64,000 nucleotides of DNA from Legionella quinlivanii (GTDB lineage: Bacteria > Pseudomonadota > Gammaproteobacteria > Legionellales > Legionellaceae). The notes beneath the pieces are model-generated. The model was not told the DNA's origin and did not search any database. It worked only from the letters and a program-made list of their open reading frames with translations. The DNA lies in NCBI RefSeq assembly GCF_900461555.1, contig NZ_UGOX01000001.1, positions 1,005,501-1,069,500 on the forward strand, given 5' to 3'. Below are positions 52,144-61,473 of the stretch, piece by piece. Position numbers and translations under genes: made by a program. Positions within the stretch are counted from its first letter, which is position 1, and every line of letters begins with the position of its first letter.

Positions 52144-55100
52144 TTATGGACTAAGCACATCAGGATTTTTTTGTTCGCGGTGATCTTCTGCAATGTAGGA
52201 ATACATTGTGGGCACAACAAACAAGGTGAAGCCAGTTCCTACCAGCAGTCCTGCGGCAATTACAAGACCAATGTCGAAGCGGCTTACTGCCCCGGCTCCA
52301 GTAGCCATTAATAAGGGAATAACGCCGAAAACCATAGCGGCCGTGGTCATTAGAATTGGTCTTAATCGAATGCCTGCGGCTTCCTCTACGGCCTGCCTAC
52401 GATCAAGTCCTCTTTCCTTTTGCAGCTGGTTGGCAAAATCAACGATTAAAATGCCGTGTTTACTAATTAAGCCAATCAGGGTAATTAGCCCAACCTGGGT
52501 ATAAATATTAATACTGGCCGCTCCAAAGCTCAGTGGAATCAATGCTCCGCAAATGGACATCGGTACACTGATAAGAACAATCAATGGATCGCGAAAGCTT
52601 TCATACTGGGCAGACAGCACCAGAAAAATCACAATAATCGCCATGAAAAAGGCAAAGATTAAGGCATTTCCTTCCTGTATAAATTGCCTTGACTGTCCGC
52701 CAAAGTCGTAGGTATATCCTTTGGGTAAAGTACTTTTTGCTTCTGCCTCCAAAAAGTGCAAGGCTTCTCCCAAAGTAGTACCAGGCATCATTACCGCCTG
52801 GATAGTGGCTGAATTTAATTGCTGGAAATGTGAAACCGCATTAGGCTGGGTTTTGGCCTTTGGTGTGACCACTGTGGATAAGGGAACCATTGTTCCGCTA
52901 GCAGTTTTTACATAGATCCATCCCAGTTGCTCTGTAGTCAGGCGATAACGGCGATCAAGCTGGGGTATGACTTCATAACTTCGACCCTGCAGATTGAAGT
53001 AATTCACATAATTGCCGGAAAGCGCGCTGGTCAGGCTGCTTCCAACCGCCTGCATATCCAGACCCAGATCAGAGGCTTTTGAACGGTTAATTTCAAACTC
53101 GATTTCAGGCTGGTTAAATTTAAGGCTGTTATCGAGATAGATAAATAAGCCGCTGGCTTGCGCCTTGGCAATGAGCTGATTGGACACTTCAAACAAGGTT
53201 TGAAAGTCATTAGTCGTTTTAATCACAAACTGAACGGGTGTTCCTGAGCCTCCGCCTGGCAAGGGTGGAGGAATGACTGCAAACGCTTTTAAACCTGCTA
53301 CCTTATCAAGCTTGGCCTGCAAGGGCTCTTTCATTTCAAACTCAGTTCGTTTGCGCTCATCCCAAGGCTTTAAAACCATCCCGGAAATTGATTGTGTTGA
53401 CACCGAGTTCAAATTGAAAAAATGAGCTGTTTCAGGAAAGGTTTTATAAATTTCATCGAATGCTTTGGTAAACGTTTCGATGTAATTAATTGTGGCATAT
53501 TGTGGGGCGGTTGGAACAACAATAAAAAAGCCCTGATCTTCTTCAGGAGCGGTTTCGGTGGGGATGCTGTTATATAAATAGGGCAGCATCATCAGAACGA
53601 CTGCTGCAAACACCAGCATAATGGCTCTTGTGTCCAGCAAGCTGTGCAGCATGCGCTGATAACGTATTTTTAAATTATGAAAACGCTTATCAAGAAATTG
53701 TACAAAACGGCCGCTGCTCATCTCAGCAGTGAGTAACCTGGAACACATCATGGGTGTTAGTGTCAGCGCAATGATTCCTGAAATGATTACCGCACAGGCC
53801 AGTGTAAAGGCAAATTCTTTGAAAAGGGCGCCTGTTAACCCTCCCATAAAACCAATCGGTGCATAAACGGCAGCCAGCGTAATCGTCATCGCAATGACGG
53901 GTACGGCAATTTCACGAGCGCCTGTTAATGCCGCCTGGAAGGGGGTTAAGCCTTCTTCAATATGGCGGTGAACATTTTCCACAACCACAATGGCATCATC
54001 TACAACCAGACCAATAGCGAGAACAAAGGCAAGCAAGGTCAACAGGTTAACTGAATACCCCAGGAACAGCATCAGCGTACAAACACCGACTAGTGACAGA
54101 GGGATAGTGATTACCGGAATGATCACCGATCGCAGGGAACCAAGGAACAGGAAAATTACCACCACCACAATGAGAGCCGCTTCCGCAATTGTTAATATTA
54201 CTTCTTTGATTGATGCACGGATAAAATCGGTCGCGTCATAAACGATTGTTCCGGTCAAAGAGGGAGGGAAGTCACGCACGATTCCTGGAAACAGCTTGCG
54301 GGCATCTTTTATGACCGTTAAAGGATTTGCGGTGGGCGTCGGTGTAATTGCCAGAAAAACTGCTTTTTTACCGTTAAAAGTGACTGTGGTATTGTAATCC
54401 TGGGAGCCCAGAATCACATCACTCACGTCCTTCAATCGAATGATCGAGTTTTTATCGCTGCGAATAATCAATCGACCGAATTCCTGGGCATCATTCAAAT
54501 CCGTTTTCGCAGTCATATTGACTGCGACGTATTCGCCTTTAGTGCTGCCAGCCGCTGTAAGAAAGTTGTTCTTGGCGAGTACACTGGAAACCTCGGACGG
54601 GGAAACATTCAAAGCTGCCATTTTTATCGGATCGAGAAAGATACGCATTGAATAAGTAGCTCCCCCGAGAATCTGAGCCTGTGCCACTCCGTCTACTGTC
54701 TGTAATTGCGGTTGAACCACACGAACCGCGTAATCCGTAATTTGCTGAGGCGTCATCGAATCGCTGTCGAGACTGATGTACATCAGGGGAGTAGAAGTAT
54801 CGGAACTTTTTATGATTACTGGCTGCTGCGATTCCGGAGGCAGCTGATTTAAGGTTTGCTGGACCTTGCTCATCACATCGGTAAAAGCGACCTGCGGATT
54901 AAAATTAAGTTTAATATTGAGGGTGATTGTGCTCAAACCCTGGGTACTGGTCGATGTCATATAATCAATCCCTTCCGCACTGGCTACAGCTGCCTCAAGT
55001 GGAGTGGTTATAAATCCGGCAATCAGATTAGCATCAGCCCCGGGATAGGCTGTAGTAACTGTAATGATAGTATTATCCATCCGAGGATATTGGCGAATTT

Positions 55101-55197
55101 GCATGGTGCTAATCGAGTTCAGCCCGAATAGAAAAATCAATAAACTCACTACAGTAGCCAGCACGGGCCGCTTGATAAACAGATCAGTAAAATTCAT
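52144..55197 (-). CDS. RND multidrug efflux permease
   Basis: A 1017-residue proton-driven exporter of the HAE1/AcrB-MexF type. There are twelve membrane helices, the N-terminal FIKRPVLATVVSLLIFLFG, the proton-relay Asp pair in AIGLVVDDAIVVVENVHRH, and the porter repeats (YPGADANLI, TSTSTQGLSTI, GLDMQAVG). It pairs with the adaptor gene 48 bp upstream on the same strand; no TolC-like gene is present. Substrates cannot be told from the sequence; the group includes pumps for macrolides and other amphiphiles. Confidence 0.93.
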   Translation of the reverse strand: MNFTDLFIKRPVLATVVSLLIFLFGLNSISTMQIRQYPRMDNTIITVTTAYPGADANLIAGFITTPLEAAVASAEGIDYMTSTSTQGLSTITLNIKLNFNPQVAFTDVMSKVQQTLNQLPPESQQPVIIKSSDTSTPLMYISLDSDSMTPQQITDYAVRVVQPQLQTVDGVAQAQILGGATYSMRIFLDPIKMAALNVSPSEVSSVLAKNNFLTAAGSTKGEYVAVNMTAKTDLNDAQEFGRLIIRSDKNSIIRLKDVSDVILGSQDYNTTVTFNGKKAVFLAITPTPTANPLTVIKDARKLFPGIVRDFPPSLTGTIVYDATDFIRASIKEVILTIAEAALIVVVVIFLFLGSLRSVIIPVITIPLSLVGVCTLMLFLGYSVNLLTLLAFVLAIGLVVDDAIVVVENVHRHIEEGLTPFQAALTGAREIAVPVIAMTITLAAVYAPIGFMGGLTGALFKEFAFTLACAVIISGIIALTLTPMMCSRLLTAEMSSGRFVQFLDKRFHNLKIRYQRMLHSLLDTRAIMLVFAAVVLMMLPYLYNSIPTETAPEEDQGFFIVVPTAPQYATINYIETFTKAFDEIYKTFPETAHFFNLNSVSTQSISGMVLKPWDERKRTEFEMKEPLQAKLDKVAGLKAFAVIPPPLPGGGSGTPVQFVIKTTNDFQTLFEVSNQLIAKAQASGLFIYLDNSLKFNQPEIEFEINRSKASDLGLDMQAVGSSLTSALSGNYVNYFNLQGRSYEVIPQLDRRYRLTTEQLGWIYVKTASGTMVPLSTVVTPKAKTQPNAVSHFQQLNSATIQAVMMPGTTLGEALHFLEAEAKSTLPKGYTYDFGGQSRQFIQEGNALIFAFFMAIIVIFLVLSAQYESFRDPLIVLISVPMSICGALIPLSFGAASINIYTQVGLITLIGLISKHGILIVDFANQLQKERGLDRRQAVEEAAGIRLRPILMTTAAMVFGVIPLLMATGAGAVSRFDIGLVIAAGLLVGTGFTLFVVPTMYSYIAEDHREQKNPDVLSP

Positions 55198-55245
55198 AAA
55201 AAAATCCTGTAATGTACAATGCCGGACAACAGTCCGGCATATCCT

Positions 55246-56508
55246 CTACTGCCCTAAGCTGTCGGGGTTATTCACGGTGTTCATGGGGATACTATTGTTG
55301 ATTATTACTCGTGTTCCATTCTGTAGCTTCAGTTCACCCGAGCTGACAACCTGCTGTCCTGCCTCAACGCCTTTAGTAATTACGGTTAAATTGCCTTCCT
55401 GTTCACCAGTACTGACAAAAACCCGTTTGACATATAACAAATCATTGCCGTCCTGATCTTTCTTACCTTCTTTATCTTTCTCAATGATAAAAACCGAGTT
55501 GCCATATAAACTGTAGGAGATGGCTGTGGATGGCAGAACAACCACATTGGGGATAGCCGGTTGTTCGACCGAAATGGCGCTGAACATTCCGGGAATGAAC
55601 GCGAATTGGCTTACATGATTATTCGCATTAAGCTCACTGTTACAGGACACTCTTATTTTTGGGCTGCCTTCCTGCTTGGCTGCTTTAACCAGCGTAGATT
55701 GCTCGGGCGCTTTCAGTGCTTCCAAAGGGCAGTTAGGCAGCGTCGCCTGCACAAGAATATTGTGAGTATTCGTATCAACTTTGGAATTTAATGCGGTGAT
55801 TTTTCCTTCAAAAACCATGTTGGGATAGGATTCAATAGTGAACTGAATTTGTTGATTGAGATGCAGTTTTTTTAGGAGCTGCTCAGGTAAATAAAATTCA
55901 AGATATAAAGGATCCAGGGATTGCAGGCTAACGATTGCTGTCTGTCCGGGACTTATATACTGTCCCAGATTAACTTGTCGAATTCCTAACTGACCTGAGA
56001 AGGGTGAGCGTATGTGTTTCTGATAGATTTCTGCCTGGGTTTTTTCAACATTTGCCTGTGCCTGTTCAAGGCTGGCCTTCGCTTCATCCACGTTGGATAT
56101 TGGGGTCGCTCCACGCTTGAAAAGGTCAGCCTGTCTTTTATAACTGATATCCCTGAGCGCAAGCTGTGCCTGATTAAACTTTAATGTAGCCTGATCCACA
56201 CTGTCATCAATATCAATTAATAGCTGATCTTTTTCAACGTATTGGCCTGATTCAAAATGAATTTTGACTACGTTTCCTGCAGCTTGGGAATTCACATCGA
56301 CCCCATTGATCGCCACAAAATTACCGACCGCAGGCAGGTGAGGTTCCCAGTTTTTTTGAATCGCTGTTACACTTGATACGGTCACTGCCGGCGCTTCATA
56401 GCTTGCAAAAAAACGCTTCATCATAATGCTTTTGAATAAGTTAAAAGCAATTAATCCACCAAAAACAACTATTAAAGCGGAAATCATAATTGCCATGCGT
56501 TTTTTCAT
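55246..56508 (-). CDS. RND efflux periplasmic adaptor (membrane fusion protein)
   Basis: A 420-residue adaptor of the HlyD/AcrA class. An N-terminal membrane helix (MKKRMAIMISALIVVFGGLIAF) is followed by a split lipoyl domain (VNSQAAGNVVKIHFESGQYVEKDQLL and HIRSPFSGQLGIRQVNLGQYI), a helical hairpin between them, a beta-barrel and a C-terminal membrane-proximal domain. The ATG at 56508 has AGGAAG just upstream, so the 10-codon extension is dropped. There is no lipobox. An internal insertion containing QEGSPKIRVSCNSELNANNH in the barrel region is unusual. It forms a two-gene operon with the permease. Confidence 0.9.
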   Translation of the reverse strand: MKKRMAIMISALIVVFGGLIAFNLFKSIMMKRFFASYEAPAVTVSSVTAIQKNWEPHLPAVGNFVAINGVDVNSQAAGNVVKIHFESGQYVEKDQLLIDIDDSVDQATLKFNQAQLALRDISYKRQADLFKRGATPISNVDEAKASLEQAQANVEKTQAEIYQKHIRSPFSGQLGIRQVNLGQYISPGQTAIVSLQSLDPLYLEFYLPEQLLKKLHLNQQIQFTIESYPNMVFEGKITALNSKVDTNTHNILVQATLPNCPLEALKAPEQSTLVKAAKQEGSPKIRVSCNSELNANNHVSQFAFIPGMFSAISVEQPAIPNVVVLPSTAISYSLYGNSVFIIEKDKEGKKDQDGNDLLYVKRVFVSTGEQEGNLTVITKGVEAGQQVVSSGELKLQNGTRVIINNSIPMNTVNNPDSLGQ

Positions 56509-56706
56509 GCTGCTTCCTATGAGAACTGACTGTTTCAAGAGTATGAATGGCTGAGTAATATATCATAATTAAGCGCTAGTTCCAGAGAAGAAAATTATTA
56601 TTAAATTCAATCAAAAAAGAGCTAAAGCTGTGGACACAAAAAAAACCTGTTGACTAAATACAACACTTTGTTAACATTCGATTTCCATTTATCACTTGGA
56701 CTAGTT

Positions 56707-57123
56707 ATGAAATTAAAAGCCTTGTTGTTTGTTAGCTGTTTCGGTTTGTTAGGTTCTTCCTATGCGGAAAACCACCATGTTTATCCAAAAGCTGACGCTG
56801 TTCAAGCTCAAGCTAGCACTCAAAAGGGAGCAATGCTTCCCGGTTATTGTGAAATTGAAGTAATTAACAGCAGTTTCGATAACGTAACTGTTTATGGCAC
56901 TTTTGATGATGGTACTACGCTGACTCCTTTTGATGTTTATACTTTTGAAAGCCCGCACTATATTGATTTGTTCTACTATGGCTACTGCCACAAAACAATG
57001 TATCTGGACATCGTGACTTTCAGTGGTTATCACATTTACTCTGGATATACCCGCGTTAACAGCACAGTCCGTATTGTTCCATATCTGAACAAGCAACCAA
57101 AATTCAAATTAGAATCTAAATAG
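56707..57123 (+). CDS. Small secreted hypothetical protein
   Basis: A 138-residue exported protein with signal peptide MKLKALLFVSCFGLLGSSYA. The mature part is beta-rich and aromatic, with two Cys (GYCEIEVIN, GYCHKTMYL) about 45 residues apart that may form a disulphide. It has many Tyr and Phe residues (YIDLFYYGYC, SGYHIYSGY). I do not recognise a family. The ATG at 56707 is used rather than 56650, since the upstream 19 residues would hide the signal peptide. It is followed by a strong hairpin terminator, so it is a single-gene transcript. Confidence 0.7.
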   Translation: MKLKALLFVSCFGLLGSSYAENHHVYPKADAVQAQASTQKGAMLPGYCEIEVINSSFDNVTVYGTFDDGTTLTPFDVYTFESPHYIDLFYYGYCHKTMYLDIVTFSGYHIYSGYTRVNSTVRIVPYLNKQPKFKLESK

Positions 57124-57132
57124 TTTACATCC

Positions 57133-57158
57133 AATGGCACGAGAATCCTCGTGCCATT
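57133..57158 (+). terminator. Hairpin terminator
   Basis: AATGGCACGAG (57133-57143) pairs perfectly with CTCGTGCCATT (57148-57158) around a 4-nt loop, 10 nt after the stop. A short pyrimidine-rich tract (TCTCT) follows. Confidence 0.75.
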
Positions 57159-57188
57159 TCTCTAACAAATTAATGGTCTGGAGTTAAT

Positions 57189-57503
57189 ATGAAACGTTTT
57201 TTTGGAATATTAGCGCTGCTGCCGGCAATTGGAAATTCTACTGCTGTTGTTGAGAACCATTCACATCCTCTGCCTTCTGCACAGGTTCAGATTATTGCTC
57301 AGCATTATGTAGCTGCAGTTAACACACATGGACATACTGTTACGCCGGTACGAAAAAAGCCTTTGGAACGTAGTTATCATGGACACCGCCCGACTCATGT
57401 GGCTCGAGAGCCGGCACCGGATACACGTCATCACAAAAAATATGCCGCGAATAACCATGGGCATCAAAGCGCTTCAGATAATAAAACGCACGCGCACGGT
57501 TAA
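57189..57503 (+). CDS. Histidine-rich secreted peptide
   Basis: A 104-residue exported protein with signal peptide MKRFFGILALLPAIGNSTA. The mature chain has about 15 His, arranged as HxH or HH (ENHSHP, NTHGHT, SYHGHRP, TRHHKKY, NNHGHQ, THAHG), and no Cys. The composition suggests binding of Zn, Cu or Ni in the periplasm or outside the cell. No domain is recognisable. GGAG lies 7 nt before the ATG. It is 65 bp downstream of the other small secreted protein but separated from it by a terminator. Confidence 0.65.
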   Translation: MKRFFGILALLPAIGNSTAVVENHSHPLPSAQVQIIAQHYVAAVNTHGHTVTPVRKKPLERSYHGHRPTHVAREPAPDTRHHKKYAANNHGHQSASDNKTHAHG

Positions 57504-57567
57504 TAATTTTGAATAGTAGTTTGGGCCTTTGCCCAATATAATGGTTTGAACCTCTTTAGAATTCAAT

Positions 57568-57586
57568 GTTGGGCCAAGGGCCCAAC
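57568..57586. terminator. GTTGGGCC palindrome
   Basis: GTTGGGCC (57568-57575) pairs with GGCCCAAC (57579-57586). A smaller related hairpin TTGGGC/GCCCAA is at 57521-57536. Both lie between the convergent His-rich gene and the ABM gene and probably act as terminators. Confidence 0.5.
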
Positions 57587-57651
57587 CTACGGCCTATTCT
57601 CCCATGGTTCCGCGACTTGTTCCCGGGAACAACATAGCCGAACCTTTTAGA

Positions 57652-58326
57652 TTAAACCACGGTTATAATCTGAAAATTAGAAACATGAGCCAGAACCCCT
57701 TGCTCCCATCCTCCCTCAATCAGCTCGTTCGCATTGTTTTGCAGCGCTGCAGCCACCTTACCCGAAAAATGGGCTTTTTGAGCATTCGTATCCTGGAAGG
57801 CATCAAAAATGGCATAGGTATTGTTATCGGTTTTTAAGGCAAGCCAAAAGTAAGTTCGTGGTTCTGTCGCATTGATAAGTTTGGCTCCTTCTTTCAGGAA
57901 GCTCTCCAATTCGTGACTTTTACCCGATTTTGCCTTGAAATAAATATAAGATGCTTCCTGGGCTGTTAAAACCTTGTCCTTATCAAAGTGACTGGAGGCG
58001 ATAAGATCATAATTATTGATATTTGCTAATACGCCTTGCTCCCATCCACCGGATACTAATAGTGAGGAATTTTCCTTCAATGCATTGGCAACAAGGCCAG
58101 CAAAGTGCTCTTCTCTTCCTTGCTTATTAAAAAAAACATCAAATATGGCAAAGTGATTATTTTGTTTTAAAGCAAACCAAAGTGCCGTATTGGGCTCGGT
58201 TTTGTTAACGATCTGAGCGCCTTGCTTCAAGAATTCCTCAAATCTTTCCTCGGCACCCCGATTGCTGATCATAGGAATATAGGTAGTATCCTTAATCGTT
58301 TTTTCATTAATTGCTTTCATTGTCAT
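57652..58326 (-). CDS. Tandem ABM-domain protein
   Basis: A 224-residue cytosolic protein made of two antibiotic-biosynthesis-monooxygenase (ABM)-like ferredoxin folds, residues about 15-110 and 120-224. The two halves are clear duplicates: EEFLKQGAQIVNKTEP / ESFLKEGAKLINATEP, FAIFDVF / YAIFDAF, and SGGWEQGVLANINNYDLI / EGGWEQGVLAHVSNFQII. Such domains act as small oxygenases for quinones or as reactive-compound sensors. The start at 58326 has GGGAG 5 nt upstream. A TetR-type palindrome lies 70 bp upstream, and the regulator gene is next to it, so it is probably induced by a small molecule. Confidence 0.8.
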   Translation of the reverse strand: MTMKAINEKTIKDTTYIPMISNRGAEERFEEFLKQGAQIVNKTEPNTALWFALKQNNHFAIFDVFFNKQGREEHFAGLVANALKENSSLLVSGGWEQGVLANINNYDLIASSHFDKDKVLTAQEASYIYFKAKSGKSHELESFLKEGAKLINATEPRTYFWLALKTDNNTYAIFDAFQDTNAQKAHFSGKVAAALQNNANELIEGGWEQGVLAHVSNFQIITVV

Positions 58327-58395
58327 ACTCCCATAAGTAGTAATTATTAAACCGCAGTATGAGCGCGTAAGCTCAACCATTTATTATTTGCAGGC

Positions 58396-58411
58396 TATCT
58401 ATCGGTAGATA
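58396..58411. promoter_or_regulatory. TetR-type operator upstream of the ABM gene
   Basis: TATCTATCGGTAGATA is a palindrome with one mismatched pair, and it matches the perfect palindrome at 59015-59030 at 15 of 16 positions. It lies between the regulator stop and the ABM start. Confidence 0.7.
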
Positions 58412-58430
58412 GATAAGTTCGATAAAAAAA

Positions 58431-59003
58431 TTAAAATTCTCTATTTATAAACGTTTTCACAGGTTCAACATAGGATATATCCTCGTATAATCTGGACAGT
58501 AGCAACCCGCCTTCCAATTGAACCAACAGATATCTTGAAAGTTCCCTGGATTGTAAAGCGTCCCATTGTTCTTTATCAGAGGTTCCATCACTGATCACAT
58601 TAGTCAGCCAATTCTCTAAAATATTAAAAAATGAACGTACTTTGATTCTAAGCTTTGCCGGTAATGAAATCACATCCGATGCCAACATGCCTCCCAAACA
58701 CATTTTCATTTCATCATGAACTGTTAAAAGCATCAGTTTATCGACGAGGTTGATTAATTTTTGTTGTAAACTCAAAGATGAGTTTAATTCCAATTCGTTT
58801 AAATACAACGACAGTCGGTGCAGTTGCCAGTCAATTACAGCAATAGCCAAATCCTCTTTTGTGGGATAGTAATAATGTATACTTGAGGTTTTAATTCCTA
58901 CTATCTGCGCAACATCTTTATAACTAAAAGCGTTATAACCCATTTTCTGGATCAATGTTTCAGCGGTGTTCAGTATTTTTTCTTGCATTGTCGTAATATT
59001 CAT
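58431..59003 (-). CDS. TetR-family transcriptional regulator
   Basis: A 190-residue repressor. The N-terminal helix-turn-helix is KILNTAETLIQKMGYNAFSYKDVAQIVGIKTSSIHYYYPTKEDL (about 8-52); the C-terminal ligand domain has Cys in MKMCLGGMLASD, as in the AcuR/NemR-like group with a reactive Cys near the middle. The ATG at 59003 is chosen; longer versions would start inside the operator. A perfect palindrome 12 bp upstream suggests autorepression, and the related site upstream of the ABM gene indicates direct control of that gene. Confidence 0.88.
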   Translation of the reverse strand: MNITTMQEKILNTAETLIQKMGYNAFSYKDVAQIVGIKTSSIHYYYPTKEDLAIAVIDWQLHRLSLYLNELELNSSLSLQQKLINLVDKLMLLTVHDEMKMCLGGMLASDVISLPAKLRIKVRSFFNILENWLTNVISDGTSDKEQWDALQSRELSRYLLVQLEGGLLLSRLYEDISYVEPVKTFINREF

Positions 59004-59014
59004 ACAGTGCATTC

Positions 59015-59030
59015 TATCTATCGATAGATA
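59015..59030. promoter_or_regulatory. TetR-type operator upstream of the regulator
   Basis: TATCTATCGATAGATA is a perfect 16-bp palindrome 12 bp upstream of the regulator start. It is consistent with autoregulation. Confidence 0.75.
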
Positions 59031-59160
59031 AATAATCAACCACTTTATTCAAATTATTTTAAATTTTAATCAGAAAGCGAGGCTAAACAGAGATCATGAC
59101 TATAAGGTCAGGATATGATACTCTTGCCCTCCTGATTTTTTTATGAAGGAGTTTTGTGAA

Positions 59161-59466
59161 ATGTTGTCATTTACTAAAAGCCTGTTGATTGCGTTCGCTG
59201 CATTTGCTTTGCTTGCCTGTTCCGCTACTCCCACCCGTGAAAGTACCGGACAATATCTGGACAGTACTTCAATCACTGCCAGAGCAAAGGCTAAGCTTGT
59301 TGATGAACTGGGGCCAGAGAGCCTTGCCATTCAGGTTAAAACTTTTAAGGATGAAGTCCAGTTGAGTGGCTTTGTCAACAGCCCAATCATTAAAAACAGA
59401 GCGGCGCTCATAGTAAGGAGTATTCCAGATGTAAGACGAGTGCGAAATGATTTGATTGTCAAGTAA
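59161..59466 (+). CDS. BON-domain lipoprotein
   Basis: A 101-residue lipoprotein. The signal sequence is MLSFTKSLLIAFAAFALLAC with the lipobox Cys at residue 20. One BON domain follows (SITARAKAKLVDELGPESLAIQVKTFKDEVQLSGFV...IVRSIPDVRRVRNDLIV), as in OsmY and DolP-like proteins, which bind phospholipid surfaces. It is probably anchored in the outer membrane and involved in envelope integrity. AAGGAG is about 9 nt upstream of the ATG. It is monocistronic, followed by palindromic repeats with a terminator. Confidence 0.85.
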   Translation: MLSFTKSLLIAFAAFALLACSATPTRESTGQYLDSTSITARAKAKLVDELGPESLAIQVKTFKDEVQLSGFVNSPIIKNRAALIVRSIPDVRRVRNDLIVK

Positions 59467-59543
59467 GCGGGCAAAACTTTTGTTCTCGTTTCTCTAAACG
59501 GCGGTCCCCTCGAAGTCGTATTGGAGTCAGCTTAAGAGAAATT

Positions 59544-59627
59544 CCCTCTCCCAAGTTGGGAGAGGGCTAGGGTGAGGGCGATTTAAACCCCTCTCTCTAA
59601 CTCTCTCCCTGAGGGAGAGAGGATTTT
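59544..59627 (+). repeat. CCCTCTCCC-family palindromes, locus 4, with terminator
   Basis: The first palindrome, CCCTCTCCCAA/TTGGGAGAGGG, is at 59544-59566. The second, CTCTCTCCCT/AGGGAGAGAG, is at 59601-59621 and is followed by GATTTTT, giving an intrinsic terminator for the BON gene. The rest of the 282-bp gap before glyA shows no gene. Confidence 0.7.
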
Positions 59628-59748
59628 TAAGGTAGAACCCCTTATGTTGCGCCTGTGGGCAAAGTGAGGGAGCGTTTAAAAGATAATGTTTTGCTGTTAA
59701 ACACTCGTTAAACTACAATTATTCAATCGTAAGAAAGTAAGGAAAGTT

Positions 59749-61002
59749 ATGTTTGATAGCCAGTACACGATAGCCGGATTTGATGATCAACTCTGGCAAG
59801 CCATTGAGGCTGAAAATAAACGTCAGGAAGAGCATATTGAACTCATTGCGTCTGAAAATTATGCCAGTCCGCGTGTGCTGGCTGCGCAAGGCAGTGTTTT
59901 AACCAATAAATATGCCGAAGGATATCCTGGTAAGCGATATTACGGTGGTTGTGAATACGTGGATATCGCTGAAAACCTGGCCATTGAGCGTGCAAAACAA
60001 TTATTCGCCGCGGATTATGTCAATGTTCAGCCACACTCAGGGTCTCAGGCGAATGCAGCTGCTATGATGGCTTTACTGTCTCCAGGTGATTCGGTACTTG
60101 GCATGGCACTTCCACATGGCGGACATTTGACACATGGTTCAAAGGTCAATTTTTCCGGAAAAATTTATAATTCTCATGAATATGGCGTAGACCCGCATAG
60201 CGGCCTTATCAATTATGATGAAGTAGAAGAAAAGGCCAGACTGCATCAGCCTAAAATGATTATTGCAGGATTTTCAGCCTATTCTCAGGAACTGGATTGG
60301 GCAAGATTTCGTGCGATTGCTGATTCAGTAGGTGCTTATCTGATGGCCGATGTGGCGCATGTCGCTGGCTTGATTGTAACTGGGTTATACCCATCTCCGG
60401 TGCCTTATGCAGATGTGGTAACGACAACAACGCATAAAACCCTGCGGGGCCCACGTGGCGGGATGATTCTTGCGCGTGCTAATGAAGCCATTGAGAAGAA
60501 ATTAAATTCTGCTGTTTTCCCGGGCAATCAGGGCGGGCCTTTAATGCATGTTATCGCAGCAAAAGCGGTTGCTTTTGCTGAAGCCCTGCAGCCGGAATTT
60601 AAAACGTATCAGCAACAGGTGCTGACCAATGCCAGGATCATGGCTCAAACCCTCATTGAAAGAGGCTACCCCATTGTTTCCGGCAGCACTAAAAACCATT
60701 TACTGCTGGTTAATCTAATCGGCAGAGAATACACGGGTAAAGATGCGGATGCCGCTTTGGGACGGGCTAATATTACTGTAAATAAAAATACAGTACCTAA
60801 TGATCCCCGTTCACCCTTTGTAACCAGCGGTTTGCGTCTTGGTACGCCGGCAGTCACTACTCGTGGATTTAAGGAAAAAGAGATAGAATTGCTGACTGGA
60901 TGGATTTGCGATGTATTGGATCATATGGGCGACGATAGTGTGATCGATCGCATAAGATCGCAAGTACTGCAATTGTGTCGTGAATTTCCGGTATATCGTT
61001 AA
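59749..61002 (+). CDS. glyA: Serine hydroxymethyltransferase
   Basis: A 417-residue PLP enzyme that interconverts serine and glycine and charges tetrahydrofolate with a C1 unit. Signatures are [34 protein letters not shown], and the PLP lysine in [20 protein letters not shown]. Length equals the E. coli enzyme. It is the first gene of a cluster with nrdR 2 bp downstream. Confidence 0.98.
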   Translation: MFDSQYTIAGFDDQLWQAIEAENKRQEEHIELIASENYASPRVLAAQGSVLTNKYAEGYPGKRYYGGCEYVDIAENLAIERAKQLFAADYVNVQPHSGSQANAAAMMALLSPGDSVLGMALPHGGHLTHGSKVNFSGKIYNSHEYGVDPHSGLINYDEVEEKARLHQPKMIIAGFSAYSQELDWARFRAIADSVGAYLMADVAHVAGLIVTGLYPSPVPYADVVTTTTHKTLRGPRGGMILARANEAIEKKLNSAVFPGNQGGPLMHVIAAKAVAFAEALQPEFKTYQQQVLTNARIMAQTLIERGYPIVSGSTKNHLLLVNLIGREYTGKDADAALGRANITVNKNTVPNDPRSPFVTSGLRLGTPAVTTRGFKEKEIELLTGWICDVLDHMGDDSVIDRIRSQVLQLCREFPVYR

Positions 61003-61004
61003 TC

Positions 61005-61466
61005 ATGTATTGTCCCTTTTGTCATGCAGAAGAAACCAAAGTCATCGATTCCCGCCTGGTTGCCGAAGGAGCTCAGGTACGCAGGCGGCGTCAGTGCGTC
61101 ATATGCAATGAGCGGTTTACAACCTTTGAAACTGCGGAATTAATTATGCCGGATATCATCAAACGTGACGGGGCAAGAGTTCCTTTTAATCTGGAAAATT
61201 TACGTCTTGGAATGAAAAAGGCTCTTGAAAAGAGACCGGTTAGCACGGATTTGCTGGAGGAAGCGATAGTTGCCATTACGCAGGACATTCGACGTAGTGG
61301 CGAGCGAGAAATACAATCTCGTCAGGTAGGTGAGCTGGTCATGGAACAATTACTTAAATTGGATCATGTAGCTTATGTAAGGTTTGCGTCTGTATATAAA
61401 CGATTTAAGGATGTGAGTGATTTCAGACAAACTATTGATCAAATGAAAAACGACAAAACGTCCTGA
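61005..61466 (+). CDS. nrdR: Transcriptional repressor NrdR
   Basis: A 153-residue repressor of ribonucleotide reductase genes. The N-terminal zinc ribbon is [17 protein letters not shown]...[16 protein letters not shown], followed by an ATP-cone (about 49-139) that senses ATP/dATP. It is 2 bp after glyA and 7 bp before nusB. The rib genes that often separate nrdR from nusB in gammaproteobacteria are absent. Confidence 0.97.
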   Translation: MYCPFCHAEETKVIDSRLVAEGAQVRRRRQCVICNERFTTFETAELIMPDIIKRDGARVPFNLENLRLGMKKALEKRPVSTDLLEEAIVAITQDIRRSGEREIQSRQVGELVMEQLLKLDHVAYVRFASVYKRFKDVSDFRQTIDQMKNDKTS

Positions 61467-61473
61467 GGTAATA

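Noticed and set aside
57604-57837. Plus-strand frame of 77 codons opposite the ABM gene
   Set aside because: It is antisense to the second ABM domain, whose reading frame is supported by the internal duplication.
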